Source: Halicephalobus mephisto (Eukaryota > Nematoda > Chromadorea > Rhabditida > Panagrolaimidae). Taken from it: a stretch of 64,000 nt of DNA. A model generated the notes under the pieces. That model saw nothing but the letters and a program-made list of their open reading frames with translations, searched no databases and was not told the origin of the DNA. Made by a program: the position numbers and the translations under genes. Position 1 is the stretch's first letter, and each line of letters begins with the position of its first letter. Shown piece after piece: positions 46,612 to 57,968 of the stretch. The stretch is from contig SWDT01000007.1 in assembly GCA_009193035.1 (NCBI GenBank), positions 248,001 through 312,000 on the forward strand. Reading direction: 5' to 3'.

Positions 46612-46957
46612 TAGATGCATTTCTGAAACCTGGATGAACAGACCCCCGAACCCTTTGGAAATGAAGTTTCTCACCGCTTCCTGATTTACTATTCGGTAAG
46701 GATGGATAATCTACTTAATTAGTGGATATTTGTTGACGACTTGCTTATATAATTTCGACATATTGTGCAATATACAAGACATCAGGGATAGGTCAACTAT
46801 CGTGCATCTAATCTGGTCATATATTGTTATCTTGCTTCGGAAACGGTTCAGCAAAGTGCTAACTGCAATTTTAATTAAGAAAAATGATGATGAGTAGAGT
46901 CTTTTCGATCTTTATGAACAATACTATCCTAAATTGAACAAGACAAATAACTAGATA
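46612..46957. other. Unannotated spacer
   Basis: No gene recognised. Confidence 0.4.
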
Positions 46958-47449
46958 CAGTAGAACTTGGATATAAGATACCCTCTTGGAACCGGGCAAA
47001 ACGTATGTTATAAGAAAGGATATGTTATAGCGGGGGTAAATTTGAAGACAGATTAACCAAACTAACTTAGATCCTATACTATAATGTGAGATATGTTATA
47101 ACTAGGGAATGTTGTAACAAAGGATATGTTATAATGAAGGTATATTTGAAGGCAGATTAACCAAACTTACTCACTCACACCCTATACTTATGACCTGAGA
47201 TATGTTATAACTAGGGAATGTTGTAACAAAGGATATGTTATAGAGAGGGTAAATTTGAAGGCAGACTAACCAAACTCACTCACACCCTATACTTATGACC
47301 TGAGATATGTTATAACCAGGGAATGTTGTAACAAAGAATATATCATAGTGAAGGTATATTTGAAGGCAGACTAACCAAACTCACTCACACCCTATACTTA
47401 TAACCTGAGATATGTTATAGCGGGGATATCTTACATCCAAGTTCCACTG
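46958..47449. mobile_element. Enlarged MITE of the same family with internal tandem copies
   Basis: 492 bp between CAGTAGAACTTGGATATAAG and reversed CAGTGGAACTTGGATGTAAG. The inner unit (GGGAATGTTGTAACAAAGGA ... TATACTTATGACCTGAGATA) is present about three times, which explains the extra length. Confidence 0.85.
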
Positions 47450-48051
47450 TACTTTTAATTTTCCGAATTTGATGATTATTGATAAAGTTGCGCTTATTAG
47501 ACCTCAATTTCGCACACATTTGTATTCGCAGAATTTTTCAAATTTAATAACTTTTAATAATACCCTTTACTTTAAATAACCGCAAGTACTTTGATTTTTC
47601 AACCTTTGTAGTCACTAATTAGAACATCTGAATTATCTACCAAATCTAGATCTGTAAAAACAAATCCCAATATTTCAATTCCACGAATTTCGTGAATTTT
47701 GAGAAAATTTAATTACGAATCATTCCAAATTAATTTTTCACTTTTTTGACACAAAAAAAATGAATTTTCTATAATTTTTTACAACAAGCATTAAAAATAA
47801 ATAAAAATAAAACTGATATATTTTAACATCAACACGGAAATTAAAAGTTTATCTTCAGAATCCAGAAATTGAAAATCACAAATTCTCAAGTTTAAAGTTC
47901 CGTATTTTGGGTAAATGGAATTCAAAAATTTCGTTTTTCAATGACATCTACTTTTTCAAAATTCTGTTTTCTATGAATCTCAACTTCTTAAGTTGTGTCC
48001 TCAGGAAGAATCTTTAAATTTTTTATTAGTTATCATCAATTATTACTATCT
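47450..48051. other. AT-rich spacer
   Basis: No gene or clear repeat recognised. Confidence 0.4.
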
Positions 48052-48216
48052 ATACAAAAAAACAATTTTTTGTCTGGTAATAATCGCGAAATATAACGAA
48101 AATGTGACACAATCGTCACATTTTTCGCGAATATTCAACTTTTGTGACGAAAAGTAAAATATAATAGTGACGATTTTTATTTCTTATCGGATAAAAGTTA
48201 AGTTTTTTTGTGTGTA
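48052..48216. mobile_element. MITE, CACAAAAAAGTCGTAAC family (diverged)
   Basis: Keeps the AATGTGACACAATCGTCACA and TAATAGTGACGATTTTTATT interior and a TTTTTTTGTGTG end. Confidence 0.65.
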
Positions 48217-48705
48217 GGTAATTCATGTGAAAGTCACAATTGGTCCACTTTAATGCCCTTGAGAATCAAAGCAGATGCAATCAAACTTCTGGATGAGTCA
48301 TCTAGATAGCAATGATACATAACGAAGACTGGTGAACTTCACAATTTGTATTTAAAATATAACTTCAGATTATGAAACAGATCGTGGTAAAAAACAACAA
48401 TTAGTACAGTTCATGACTAATTCATGTTTCTATAAATGGCCCGGATTGATATAAAAGACATTCATGATAATCGATTATCGTCGAATACTCACTGTCGATT
48501 TGTCTCGTGCTTATTGATATAAAGTATTATTTGCATATCTATCATCCCATGCTCGTTCGGATTCTGTGAAACAACAAAACATAGGTTTCGTTACTCTATT
48601 CTAGGTCCTTTTTATAAAATTTTAAAGACAATCATGAAACTTACGTCGAGATTAATTAAAAATGCGAAAGTTACATAACATGGCTCTCGATTACTGAATC
48701 TTGAT
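48217..48705. other. Unannotated spacer
   Basis: Unique sequence with no supported gene. Confidence 0.4.
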
Positions 48706-49215
48706 CCTGTGTCAGTATCTACATCGAAATCAAAGTAAAATTAAATTTTTCCAAGCAATTTTATAAACCAATCGATCTAAATATTCCAAAAAGCAAATTT
48801 TATGATTTTCGTAAATTCAAACATAAAAATAATAATGCAATAAAACTGGGATATAAGATACATCCGGTATAAGATATCTCTTGTTATAGCATACGGTCTG
48901 AGTGAGTGTGTTTGATTAGTCTGTCTTTAAATTTACCCTCGCTTTGATATATCCTTTCTTATAACATACCTTAGTTATAACATATCTCATGTCATAACAT
49001 AGGATCTGAGTGAGTAAGTTTGGCTAGTCTGCCTTCGAATTTACCCCCGCTATAATATATCCTTTCTTATAAAATACGATTTGCCCGGTTCCAAGGGGTG
49101 TCTTATATCCAAATTTGACTGTAGTTCTAAATTTTATAACCAAAAATATGAATTTTACGGCGATTTTAACTTTTATATCAATGTCGACTTCTTTATAAAC
49201 TTCGACATTGATGAA
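48706..49215. mobile_element. Member of the TTGC-palindrome element family without tandem core, carrying a nested MITE
   Basis: Left part GTCAGTATCTACATCGAAAT and right part TCAATGTCGACTTCTTTATA/AACTTCGACATTGA resemble family ends. Inside, 48838-49121 is a MITE of the CAGTAGAACTTGG family (reversed right end CAGTCAAATTTGGATATAAG), so that MITE inserted later. Confidence 0.5.
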
Positions 49216-49740
49216 TAAATTAAAATCCCTGGAGTATGCAAGAGTTTGTCATTAACAAAGTTGTCTCAAATTTATCAAGACACAATTCTGGTCCCTAGTG
49301 TATTTTCAATCTGGTAGTTACTAATAAAACCGCTCTAATTATCTGTTAAATCTGGACAAAAACAAAAAACTTCTACTTTTCGAAGTACTTTGAATTTTGA
49401 AAAACATTTTATTATTAAATATCAAATTTATGAAAAATATTTTTTTAATTATGATAAAATTCAATCTTTTCCAAAACACGTAACTTTGAGTTTTTCGAAT
49501 ATTTGGAATTTCATAACTACTAATAATATCTTCAAAGTTGACTGAAACAGATAATTTCGAAACTTCTGAAATCCCTAATTTCATCATCACTAATTATGCC
49601 CTCTTCGCTGAACCAGGACGTACAAATTTTGCAAGTTTAAAATCTTCGATTTAATGTTCAATTATAAAATTTACCGGTTAGCTAAATTGCGATTAAGATA
49701 AAAAACTCCAAAATTTTCATCTTAAATTTCGTAATAACTA
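49216..49740. other. AT-rich spacer
   Basis: An open frame on the - strand (49339-49590) has no supporting signal. Confidence 0.35.
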
Positions 49741-49907
49741 CACACAAGAAATTCAAACTTTTGACTTTTTAAAAATTACGAAATATAACACAAATGTAAC
49801 ACAATTGTCACATTTTTCATGAATATTCAACTTTTGTGACGAAAATTAAAAAATAATAGTGATAATTTTTATTTCTTATTGGATAAAAATTAAATTTTTT
49901 TATGTGT
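49741..49907. mobile_element. MITE, CACAAAAAAGTCGTAAC family (diverged)
   Basis: Starts CACACAAGAAATTCAAACTT and ends TTTTTTTATGTGTAAC, with the shared TAACACAATTGTCACATTTT core. Confidence 0.6.
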
Positions 49908-50224
49908 AACAAAGTTCCCTAAGTTTGTCGAAAAAAAAACTTTGGTGCTTTTGAAATCTCGGATTTCGTAATCTCGAATACTATTTTTTGACTTGATTAG
50001 AACAAACAGCTTTGGTAATTTCGAAATTTGGGATTTAATACTCAATTATGAAATTATTTTGGTTAACTGAAGCACCATTTGGATGAAAAATTTCAAGATC
50101 CTTAAATAGGTTGAATTTCGTAATTGACAATAAACCATGTCAAACATGAATAAGACAGTCAATTTTTAGTACTTTATTGAAGCGTTCTTCAAAGCACATG
50201 ACAATATACGACTAGATTAGAATT

Positions 50225-50467
50225 TTAACAATTAAGGTATGCCCAATGTCCGCTCACAGTTCCTAGCTCGTCCTCCGGTGTCCACTTATATTCAGGAAAC
50301 TTGTTCATACAACTTCCCCAAGGCTTCTGTGTGTCAGATAGTCCCCGTTAATTCCTGTCTCTTTCCATATCTTTGGAACTTACTGTACTTGGCTGTACGA
50401 AAATTGTTCCCCATTTGTCTTCTTTCCGATTCCGAAATTCTTTTTTTAAATAACTTTTCTTATTTAA
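50225..50467 (-). CDS. Last two exons of an unidentified gene (5' part not found)
   Basis: Exon 50467-50384 follows a canonical acceptor (CAATATTTCAG) and ends at a canonical donor (ACA|GTAAGTT). A 57-bp intron ends in ACACACAG and exon 50326-50225 runs to a stop. Both are phase 0, total 61 residues, open across the join. The peptide contains RKEDKWGTIFVQPST, then KPWGSCMNKFPEYKWTPED and SGHWAYLNC. Two cysteines and several tryptophans suggest a secreted or globular domain, but I do not recognise it. There is no start codon or signal exon in the first 300 bp upstream, which looks retroelement-like, so the gene may begin far away or be a relic. The + strand is also open here but lacks splice sites. 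Confidence 0.4.
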
Positions 50468-50479
50468 CTGAAATATTGA

Positions 50480-50855
50480 GTTAATTTAACTAGAAAAATT
50501 GATATAATAACAGAAGAAATGAGATAAATATTGCGAAATGGAGGGAGTAAGTGTCGTACAACCCCGTACTTGACCCTGTTGATATAAGGTTGTCAGTCTA
50601 TCGGGCTCGACAACCTAGTTCCTCGACCACGAATCCAACTCAAGTCCCGTAATTCCCAGTCATATGTACTGCCGTGGAACGACAGCTAACTTTAAAAACT
50701 ATGAAATCTCAGATTTCATATTAATGTATAATAGCCCCTAACTTAACCAGAACAGACAACCTTAATACCTTCGAAATCTTGAATTTGATGTTTAATAATT
50801 TATCGTCGAAGAAAAAAACTTGAAGGATAGTTGAGCGTATTGAATTTCGCAATCA
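50480..50855. other. GC-richer spacer, possibly retroelement-derived
   Basis: 50560-50690 contains GGTTGTCAGTCTATCGGGCT then CGACAACC, a GGTTGTC/GACAACC hairpin, resembling text near 14440. No tRNA or gene fits. Confidence 0.3.
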
Positions 50856-51250
50856 TCAATAAAATCTTCCTAACTTGACTAGAATGAATAACTTCAGTAC
50901 TTCAGATTTCGTAATCTTCAATAAGATCTTTTTAACTTGACCAGGATAGACATCCTCAGTACTTCAGATTTCGTAATTTTCAATGAGATCTTCCTAACTT
51001 GACTAGAATGAACAACTTTAGTACTTCTAATATTTCGTAATCATCAATAATATCTTCCTAACTTGACCAGAATAGACATCTTCAGTACTTCATATTTCTT
51101 CATCATCAATAAGATCTTCCTAACTTGACTAGAATGAACAACTTCAGTACTTCTAATATTTCGTAATCGTTAGTGAAATCTTTCTAACTTCATCAGAATA
51201 ACAATCTTCAATATTTCAGATACTTCGAATTTCGTAATCGTTAATAAAAC
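50856..51250. repeat. About 63-bp tandem repeat, six copies
   Basis: TCCTAACTTGACTAGAATGA, ACAACTTCAGTACTTC and ATTTCGTAATCATCAATAA recur in order. Confidence 0.8.
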
Positions 51251-51716
51251 TCCAAAGATCTTTATCCCTAAAACCAAATACAACACCTACCGTATTTTTG
51301 ATTATGATTTTTTAACTATTCTTTTCACAATGAAAATTTTAGATTTAATTTTTACAATTAAAAATGTCACGAAAATTAAACGTCATTTTTGTTAATTTTT
51401 AAATTTTCTTTCAACGTAATTTGGAGTTTCTCACAAAAAAACGAAATTTCTTAAATTTCTGAGAATTTAAGCTTTGCACTTTTATTTTTTATTTTTTTTA
51501 AATTTTTTAATTTAATTTTTTTTTTTTTGAATTTTTGCATCCGATCAAGTTTCAAATTTTCGGTTTTTAGTTTTTATTAAATTTTATTAATTAAACAACT
51601 ACAAATTTCGTTTGAATTCAAGAAAATTGCAACTTTAATTTATCCAAAATTGTAATCTTGTTTCATTATTTCCATATAAAGTAAACTTTGAAATTTATTA
51701 ATTTTCTTCATTATAA
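51251..51716. other. AT-rich spacer
   Basis: Nothing recognised. Confidence 0.4.
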
Positions 51717-52317
51717 TCTCAACTACCTCAAGAATCGTCAAAAATTAAGTATAAAAGAATTTCAAAAGGTCTTGATGAAAAAATTGACGAAAGTTTTTAC
51801 GGAAATATAGACAAAGATCTTAAAAACGTTGTTGAAAGTTCTGATAAAGGCGTTGATGAAGGTCTTGATGGAGACGTTGGTGAAAAGTTAAGGAAAATTT
51901 TTACGAAATTATTAATAAAAAACTTAAAAATATTGTTGGAAATCTTGATGAAGCTGCCGACTTAGGTCTTGATAGAGACGTCATTGGAGACCTTGATGGA
52001 GACGTTGTTGGAGACCTTGATGGAGATCTTGATGAAAAAATTAAGGAAATTTTCTACGAAAGTATCGATAAAAATCTTGATGAAACTGCTGGCTTAGGTC
52101 TTGATGGAGACGTCGTTGGAAACCTTGATGGAGACCTTGATGGAAACCTTTACGAAACTGTCAACGGAAGTCTTGATGTACATTTATGCATTTTGAAAAA
52201 ATTTACACCATTCTTTATTTTCAATACAGTCGTTTTTTTACATTCGGAAATTATTGCAAGTTTCCGACATGTAATTAAATTTATAAAATTATACATCTCG
52301 AGGGACTACGATTACTA
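51717..52317 (+). repeat. GATGGAGACCTTGATG minisatellite with a long Asp/Gly/Leu-rich open frame
   Basis: Units of about 24 to 120 bp with CTTGATGGAGACGTTGTTGG and TTTTACGAAA(C/G)T. Two overlapping open frames cover it: one to about 51890, and one from about 51885 to 52317 after a shift. They read D/G/L-rich repeats (LDGDVVGDLDGDLDEKIK). No ATG or splice support, so it is a repeat first and a coding relic at best. Confidence 0.5.
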
Positions 52318-53545
52318 AAAGTTATCATTTAACAAAAGTAAACAATTTTTACCGTTATACTATACTTGATGATCTTCGCTTTTTGATAACGAATTAATTA
52401 ACAACATTTTTTAATTTAAAATTTTTGGTTTTTTTTCTTAGTCATCAAAAAAAATTTTTAAATTTTAAAAATTTAAAAAGTTTCAGAATTTCAAAAATTT
52501 AGAAAATTAAAAAATTTCGAAAATTTAAAAAGTTTAAGAATTTAGAAATTTTAAAAGTTTCAGAATTTAAAAAAATTTAAAATTTAAAAAATTTAAGAAT
52601 TTAGAAAATCTTAAAAATTTCGAAAGTTTGAAATTTAAAAAAACATAAAAAAGTTCAGAAACTTTTAATTTTTAACAATTATGAATGATTTCAGAATTTA
52701 AAAACGGACAATTGTGAACTTTGTAAAAATATAAGAATTTTTTGTTTTACTATATTTCGAGAAAAAATTATTTTTTTTTTATCCATGACCCATTTAATAA
52801 AGTTTTGACTTTTTTCAATTTTGAATACAATTTTTAAATTAATTTTTTTATTTCCAAAGCCAGCAAAAATTGAAGTAAATAATTATGTAAAAAATTAAAT
52901 TCTATATTGAATTTAACAAAAAATCAATGTTTTCTGATTTCGAAATAATTCAAAATTTACATTTTATACATTAATAAATATTTTAATAAAAATAAACTTA
53001 AAAAAAAATAAAATTATTTAAAAAAAATAAAATTTATTTAAAAAAAATAAAATTTATTTAAAAAAATTAAAAATTCTTCATTTAAAAAAAATTTATTTAA
53101 AAATTTTTAGTTTAAAAATAACTTTTTTTTGAAATTTTTAAATTTAAAAATATAATTTTTTTCAATTTTTGGAATTTTCTGAAATTCGGTGGAAAAATTT
53201 GCTATTTTTAAAATTTTCACAGAAGTTTATACATTTTCAGAGAGTTTAGTACGTTTTTAGAGTACTGTAAAATCCAAATGAAGATTCTAGAAGTTTCTGA
53301 AAATTAAAAATTTTTGAAACATTTCGAATTTTAAAAATTTACAAAAAATTAAAATTTTTAATTTTATTGAAATTCCAAAAATTAAATAATTTCGTCAAAA
53401 AACGAATTTTTAATTTTTACATATAAAATAAAATTCGAAAAATTTTCAAAATTCAATAATTCTGAAATAAAAGTTGAAAATTTGGAATTCTGAAAATTCG
53501 GCTCAAAAAAATTTTATAAATTTTATTTTTAACTTTATATAATTA
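52318..53545. repeat. AT-rich low-complexity region
   Basis: 52440-52640 has about 20-bp AATTTAAAAAGTTTCAGAAT units. 52980-53160 is A-rich. No gene. Confidence 0.6.
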
Positions 53546-54075
53546 AAATTTCTAAATTTTTGAGATAAAAATCAAAATTCAAAGATCTATAATAATGCAA
53601 AAATTAATTTCAGAAAAATTTTATAAAACATTATTTTTTAATTTATCTATATAATTAAAATTTTAAAATTCTTAAAATTCAAAGATCTACAATAATGCAA
53701 AAATTAATTTCAGAAAAATTTTATTTTTTAATTTATCTATATAATTAAAATTTTAAAATTCTTAAAATCATAAATTTTTGAAATTCATTTCAGAAATACT
53801 TCATAAAATTCAAAGATCTATAATAATGTAAAAATTAATTTCAGAAAAACATTATTTTTTAATTTATCTATATAATTAAAATTTTGAAATTCCTAAAATT
53901 CAAAGATCTATAATAATGCAAAAATTAATTTCAGAAAAATTTTATTTTTTAATTTATCTATATAATTAAAATTTTGAAATTCCTAAAATTCAAAGATCTA
54001 TAATAATGTAAAAATTCATTTCAGAAAAATTTTATTTTTTAATTTATCTATATAATTAAAATTCCTAAAATCATA
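53546..54075. repeat. About 90-bp tandem repeat, five copies
   Basis: CAAAGATCTATAATAATGCA, AAAATTAATTTCAGAAAAAT and TTAATTTATCTATATAATTA recur in order. Confidence 0.85.
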
Positions 54076-55085
54076 AGTTTTAAAAAATTATGAAAAATTT
54101 CTGAAATTTGTCTCAGAAAAACTATATATATAATTAGAATTCTAAAATCCCTAAAATCAAGATTTTTAAAGAAAAACCTAAAATCCAAAGGTCGATGATG
54201 TTCTGAAAGTTCGTCTCAAGACAATTTTACACCAACTAGTTTTGAATTTTTTTAATATGGCAATTCTAAGAACTCTTTCAGCCATTTTTTGAACCTCATT
54301 ATTTCACGTTTCACGGAACACAATTTCTAAAACGAACTAAGTTAAAAAAAATATTTACCTTGATCCCCGTAAAGGTCGGATTTAAATTGAAACAAAGTGC
54401 ACTTTTTCAAGTTACAGTATGCCCAGGTTTAAATGATGAAATAATTAAACTTTTGTCCTTTTTTGAAAAACAAAATTTTTCTGAACCGGCCAATTTAGAA
54501 TGACATTTATATTTTTCTGAGTGTTTCAATTTGCCCCAGGGCATTGGCCAACATTTTTGAACTCAGTTATTCCACGTAAAAGAAAAGTGCAAAAGTTAAT
54601 GCCTGTGGCAAAATCCGGCTATGGATGAAATTTCGATTTTAGAGGATATTTGCATTTTGTGTCTTTATCCGAAGGAAAGCATTTATAATTAGTCAAAGTT
54701 GGTTTACAATAATTAGAAAAAACTTTTTTGAATTTCAAAAATTCGTCATTTTCTAAAAAAAATTAAAATACTAAGTTTAATAAGATACAAAGTACACCGA
54801 ATTGTAAGTAGAAATTAAATATTTATAATCGAGATTAAGAATATAGGATTCATTGTAGGGATACTGTAGACGAAGTGGAAATAGAAAAAAACAAACGGCG
54901 TTTCAGCGGTAAAAAACAAAACTTTTGACATTTATGTCCAGATATCCATATTCTAATTCTAACAATTTTAATTCGGAAATTAAAAAACATTTTAATCGAC
55001 ATTTTCTTATGTGAAATTTCAAAAATTATTTTAAGCAAATTTTCAATTTTTTATGGAGCTCAAAAGTAAAACTTTAAATACTCTA
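54076..55085. other. Mostly unique spacer
   Basis: A 30-bp phrase (TTTTTGAAC(C/T)(C/T)(A/C)(A/G)TTATT(T/C)CACGT) occurs at 54285 and 54555. No gene seen. Confidence 0.4.
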
Positions 55086-55480
55086 AGATTTAGTTTTAGT
55101 CTTCAGTATCCAGGATTCCAAAGGTCAGCTATTGAGTCTGATTTCGGATTCAGAATCTACAGATCTGATTACATTATTATAGATATTTTTTATTTAGTTC
55201 TTATTGTAGAATTGCGACATAGATGTTCGGGATATAAATACTTGAAATATAAGTGTTGTATAACTCAGAATTCAGGATTCTGAAGATTAAATATTATTTC
55301 TGATTTCAGATTCAGAATCTACAGATCTGATTACGTTATTATAAGTACTTCTTTTTTAGTTCTTATTGTAGAATTGCAACATAGATGTTCGGGATATAAA
55401 TACTTGAAATATAAGTGTTGTATAACTCAGAATTCAGGATTTTGAAGGTCAACTATTGAGTCTCATTTCATATTCATAAC
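55086..55480. repeat. About 180-bp tandem repeat, 2.3 copies
   Basis: ACTCAGAATTCAGGATT, ATCTACAGATCTGATTAC and ATGTTCGGGATATAAATACT recur in order. Confidence 0.8.
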
Positions 55481-55689
55481 CTATAGATTTAATTACTCTA
55501 TTTGAATGCTTTTTGCTCGGTTTTAATTGCAGAATTGGAATATACATGCTTGGGCACAAATGTCACAGCACGGAAGCATAAGCTACGTGATTTTCATTTA
55601 GAAGTATGACAAATTTCGGAGGGTTTTTTGTTCGGTTTTGAATAAAAACTAAATATATACATATTTTTACGTAATTTCCACTTAAAACA

Positions 55690-56600
55690 ATGACGAAATT
55701 TGAAGAGTTATGATTCTAAACGGAAATTGTATACATATATCTTTATGCATAATTTTCACTTAAGATTATGGAAGTTTTTAGATTTATTTATCTGGTCCTG
55801 AGTAGGAATTTCATATCTACATCTTTATATGCAATTTCTATTCAGGACTATGACGAAATTTGAAGAGGTATATGATTCTAAACGGAAATTGTATACATAT
55901 ATCTTTATGCATAATTTTCACTTAAGATTATGGAAGTTTTTAGATTTATTTATCTGGTCCTGAGTAGGAATTTCATATTTACATCTTTATATGCAATTTC
56001 CACTCGAAACAATGACAAAATTTGAAGACTTATATAATTCTAAACGGAAATTGTATACATGTATCTTTACGCATGGTTTCCATTTGGGATTATAATAAAA
56101 TTTGAAAACTTTTTTATGACCTTGAGTAGAAATTTCATACTTGTATTTTTACATGTAATTTCCATTCGGAACTACAAAAAAGACCAAAGAATTTTTCCTA
56201 GTCTTAAGTGGAAATTTCATACCTACATCTTTTTAATTTTCACTTGGGACTACAAGGAAATTTTAGAGTTTTTTTAAATCCTGAGTGGAAACAGAATTTA
56301 CACATTTTTACATCTGGTTTTCACTAAGGATTATAAAAAAGTAATTTTTGAGCATTTTTATGATCCCAATGGACATCACATATGTTTGAACTTACACGTG
56401 GTGTCCGTTCGGGGTCATTAAAGGTGTTCTTAGAGAACTTTTGGTCTTAGATGGAAATTAAAACCACATAATTCCTTACTTAAGACAGTTAAAAACGTTC
56501 TTAGAAAAGGTTCAGCACTCGAAATGAAAAGTATAAACATTTAATTTTACATGTAATTTCCGCTTAAAGTAACAAAAATTACTTTTTTTGTAAATTTTCT
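55690..56600. repeat. About 170-bp tandem repeat, three clean copies then decay
   Basis: GATTCTAAACGGAAATTGTA, TTTTCACTTAAGATTATGG and GGTCCTGAGTAGGAATTTCA recur in order. Later copies are diverged variants of gene-free (A/G)GTGGAAATT wording. Confidence 0.75.
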
Positions 56601-56859
56601 ATGGTTTTGAGTAAAAATTAAATGTCATATTCCTACGTGAAGCTGCCATTCTAGATCATTAAAGAAATTCTCAGAAAACTTTGTTCATTTTTAAATAAAA
56701 AATAAAAACATAATTTTTCACTCAAAACTATCGGAAATTTTTTTACAGAATTTAGGCAGAAATCAGAAGTAAATCCAACTCCATGCAGTCCCTAATCAAG
56801 GCTGTTAAAAGTATTCTTAAAAAATTTTTGTAGTCTTAAGTAGAAAGCATATGCATTGT

Positions 56860-57400
56860 ACTTTACGCATACCTTCCACTTAAGACCATAAAATACAGTT
56901 GTTAAATTCTATGGTATTAAGTAGAAATTGTGTGCATTGTACTTTACGTATACTTTCGACTCAAGATCATAAAAAACACCTTTTTTTAAAATTACAGTCT
57001 TGAGCGGAAAATATATGGGTTTGGCTTCAGAAATAACTTCCACTCAAAACTAAAAAACATCTTTTTTTAAAAATACGGTCTTGAGTGGAAAATATATATT
57101 CTATTCCACATATACCTTCCACTCAAGACCATAAAAAACACCTTTTTTGGAAACCAGAGTCTTGAGCGGAAAATGTATATTCCACTCCACATATACCTTC
57201 CACTCAAGACCATAAAAAACACATTTTTTTTAAATATGATCTTGAGTGGAAAATGTATATTCTACTCCACATATACCTTCCACTCAAGACCATAAAAAAC
57301 TCTTTTTTTTTAAATATGATCTTGAGTGGAAAATGTATATTCTACTCCATATATACCTTCCACTCAAGACCATAAAAAACACCTTTTTTTAAACCTATGG
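56860..57400. repeat. Hairpin minisatellite, about 85-bp units
   Basis: Each unit pairs CTTCCACTCAAGACCATAAA with AAATATGATCTTGAGTGGAA. Five clean copies at about 57000-57400, diverged ones to the left. Confidence 0.85.
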
Positions 57401-57968
57401 TCCTGGCTGGAAACGATATGTAACCAATTTTCATATGCACTTATTAATATTCAGTTTTAATACCCTTACAGTATCCCGGAGCTAACTATTACAGTATTTT
57501 CCAAGTTTTTTTATTTTCTCTGAAATAATATTCATGAAGTTCACTTCCAAAGAATACATTTAATGCATTTCAGAAAAAGTTTATTTTATTTTTAAATTAA
57601 TTCAAGAAACAAAAGACCCAGAAAATGTCCGCACAATAAACACGCTTTTTCTAGTTAAGACCAAGAGTTGAAAGACAGCCTACACTAATCTACTTTTTAA
57701 AGCATACTGTATTTGAAGATTCTAAACAACTTCCGAAAGACAATGGAAAGGCCATAAGACAGAAGAACTTATCCAAGATAAAATCCCAAAACGAAAATAA
57801 CAATTTAAAATTTTTGAAAAAAAATAATTCCAAAATTGTGCCACCGTAATTTAATTACAAAAATTAGCACTATTTTCACAGTCCCTTGTTCTTCAAAGAT
57901 GACCTCCAATGACCTTTTGGAAGAACAAGAGTCCATTTTTCCCGAAGTCACAAGTTTTAGGTTCAAGG
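57401..57968. other. 3' region of the eight-cysteine insulin-like gene
   Basis: AATAAA on the - strand occurs near 57585, the first candidate polyadenylation signal after the stop at 57969. No other gene. Confidence 0.35.
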
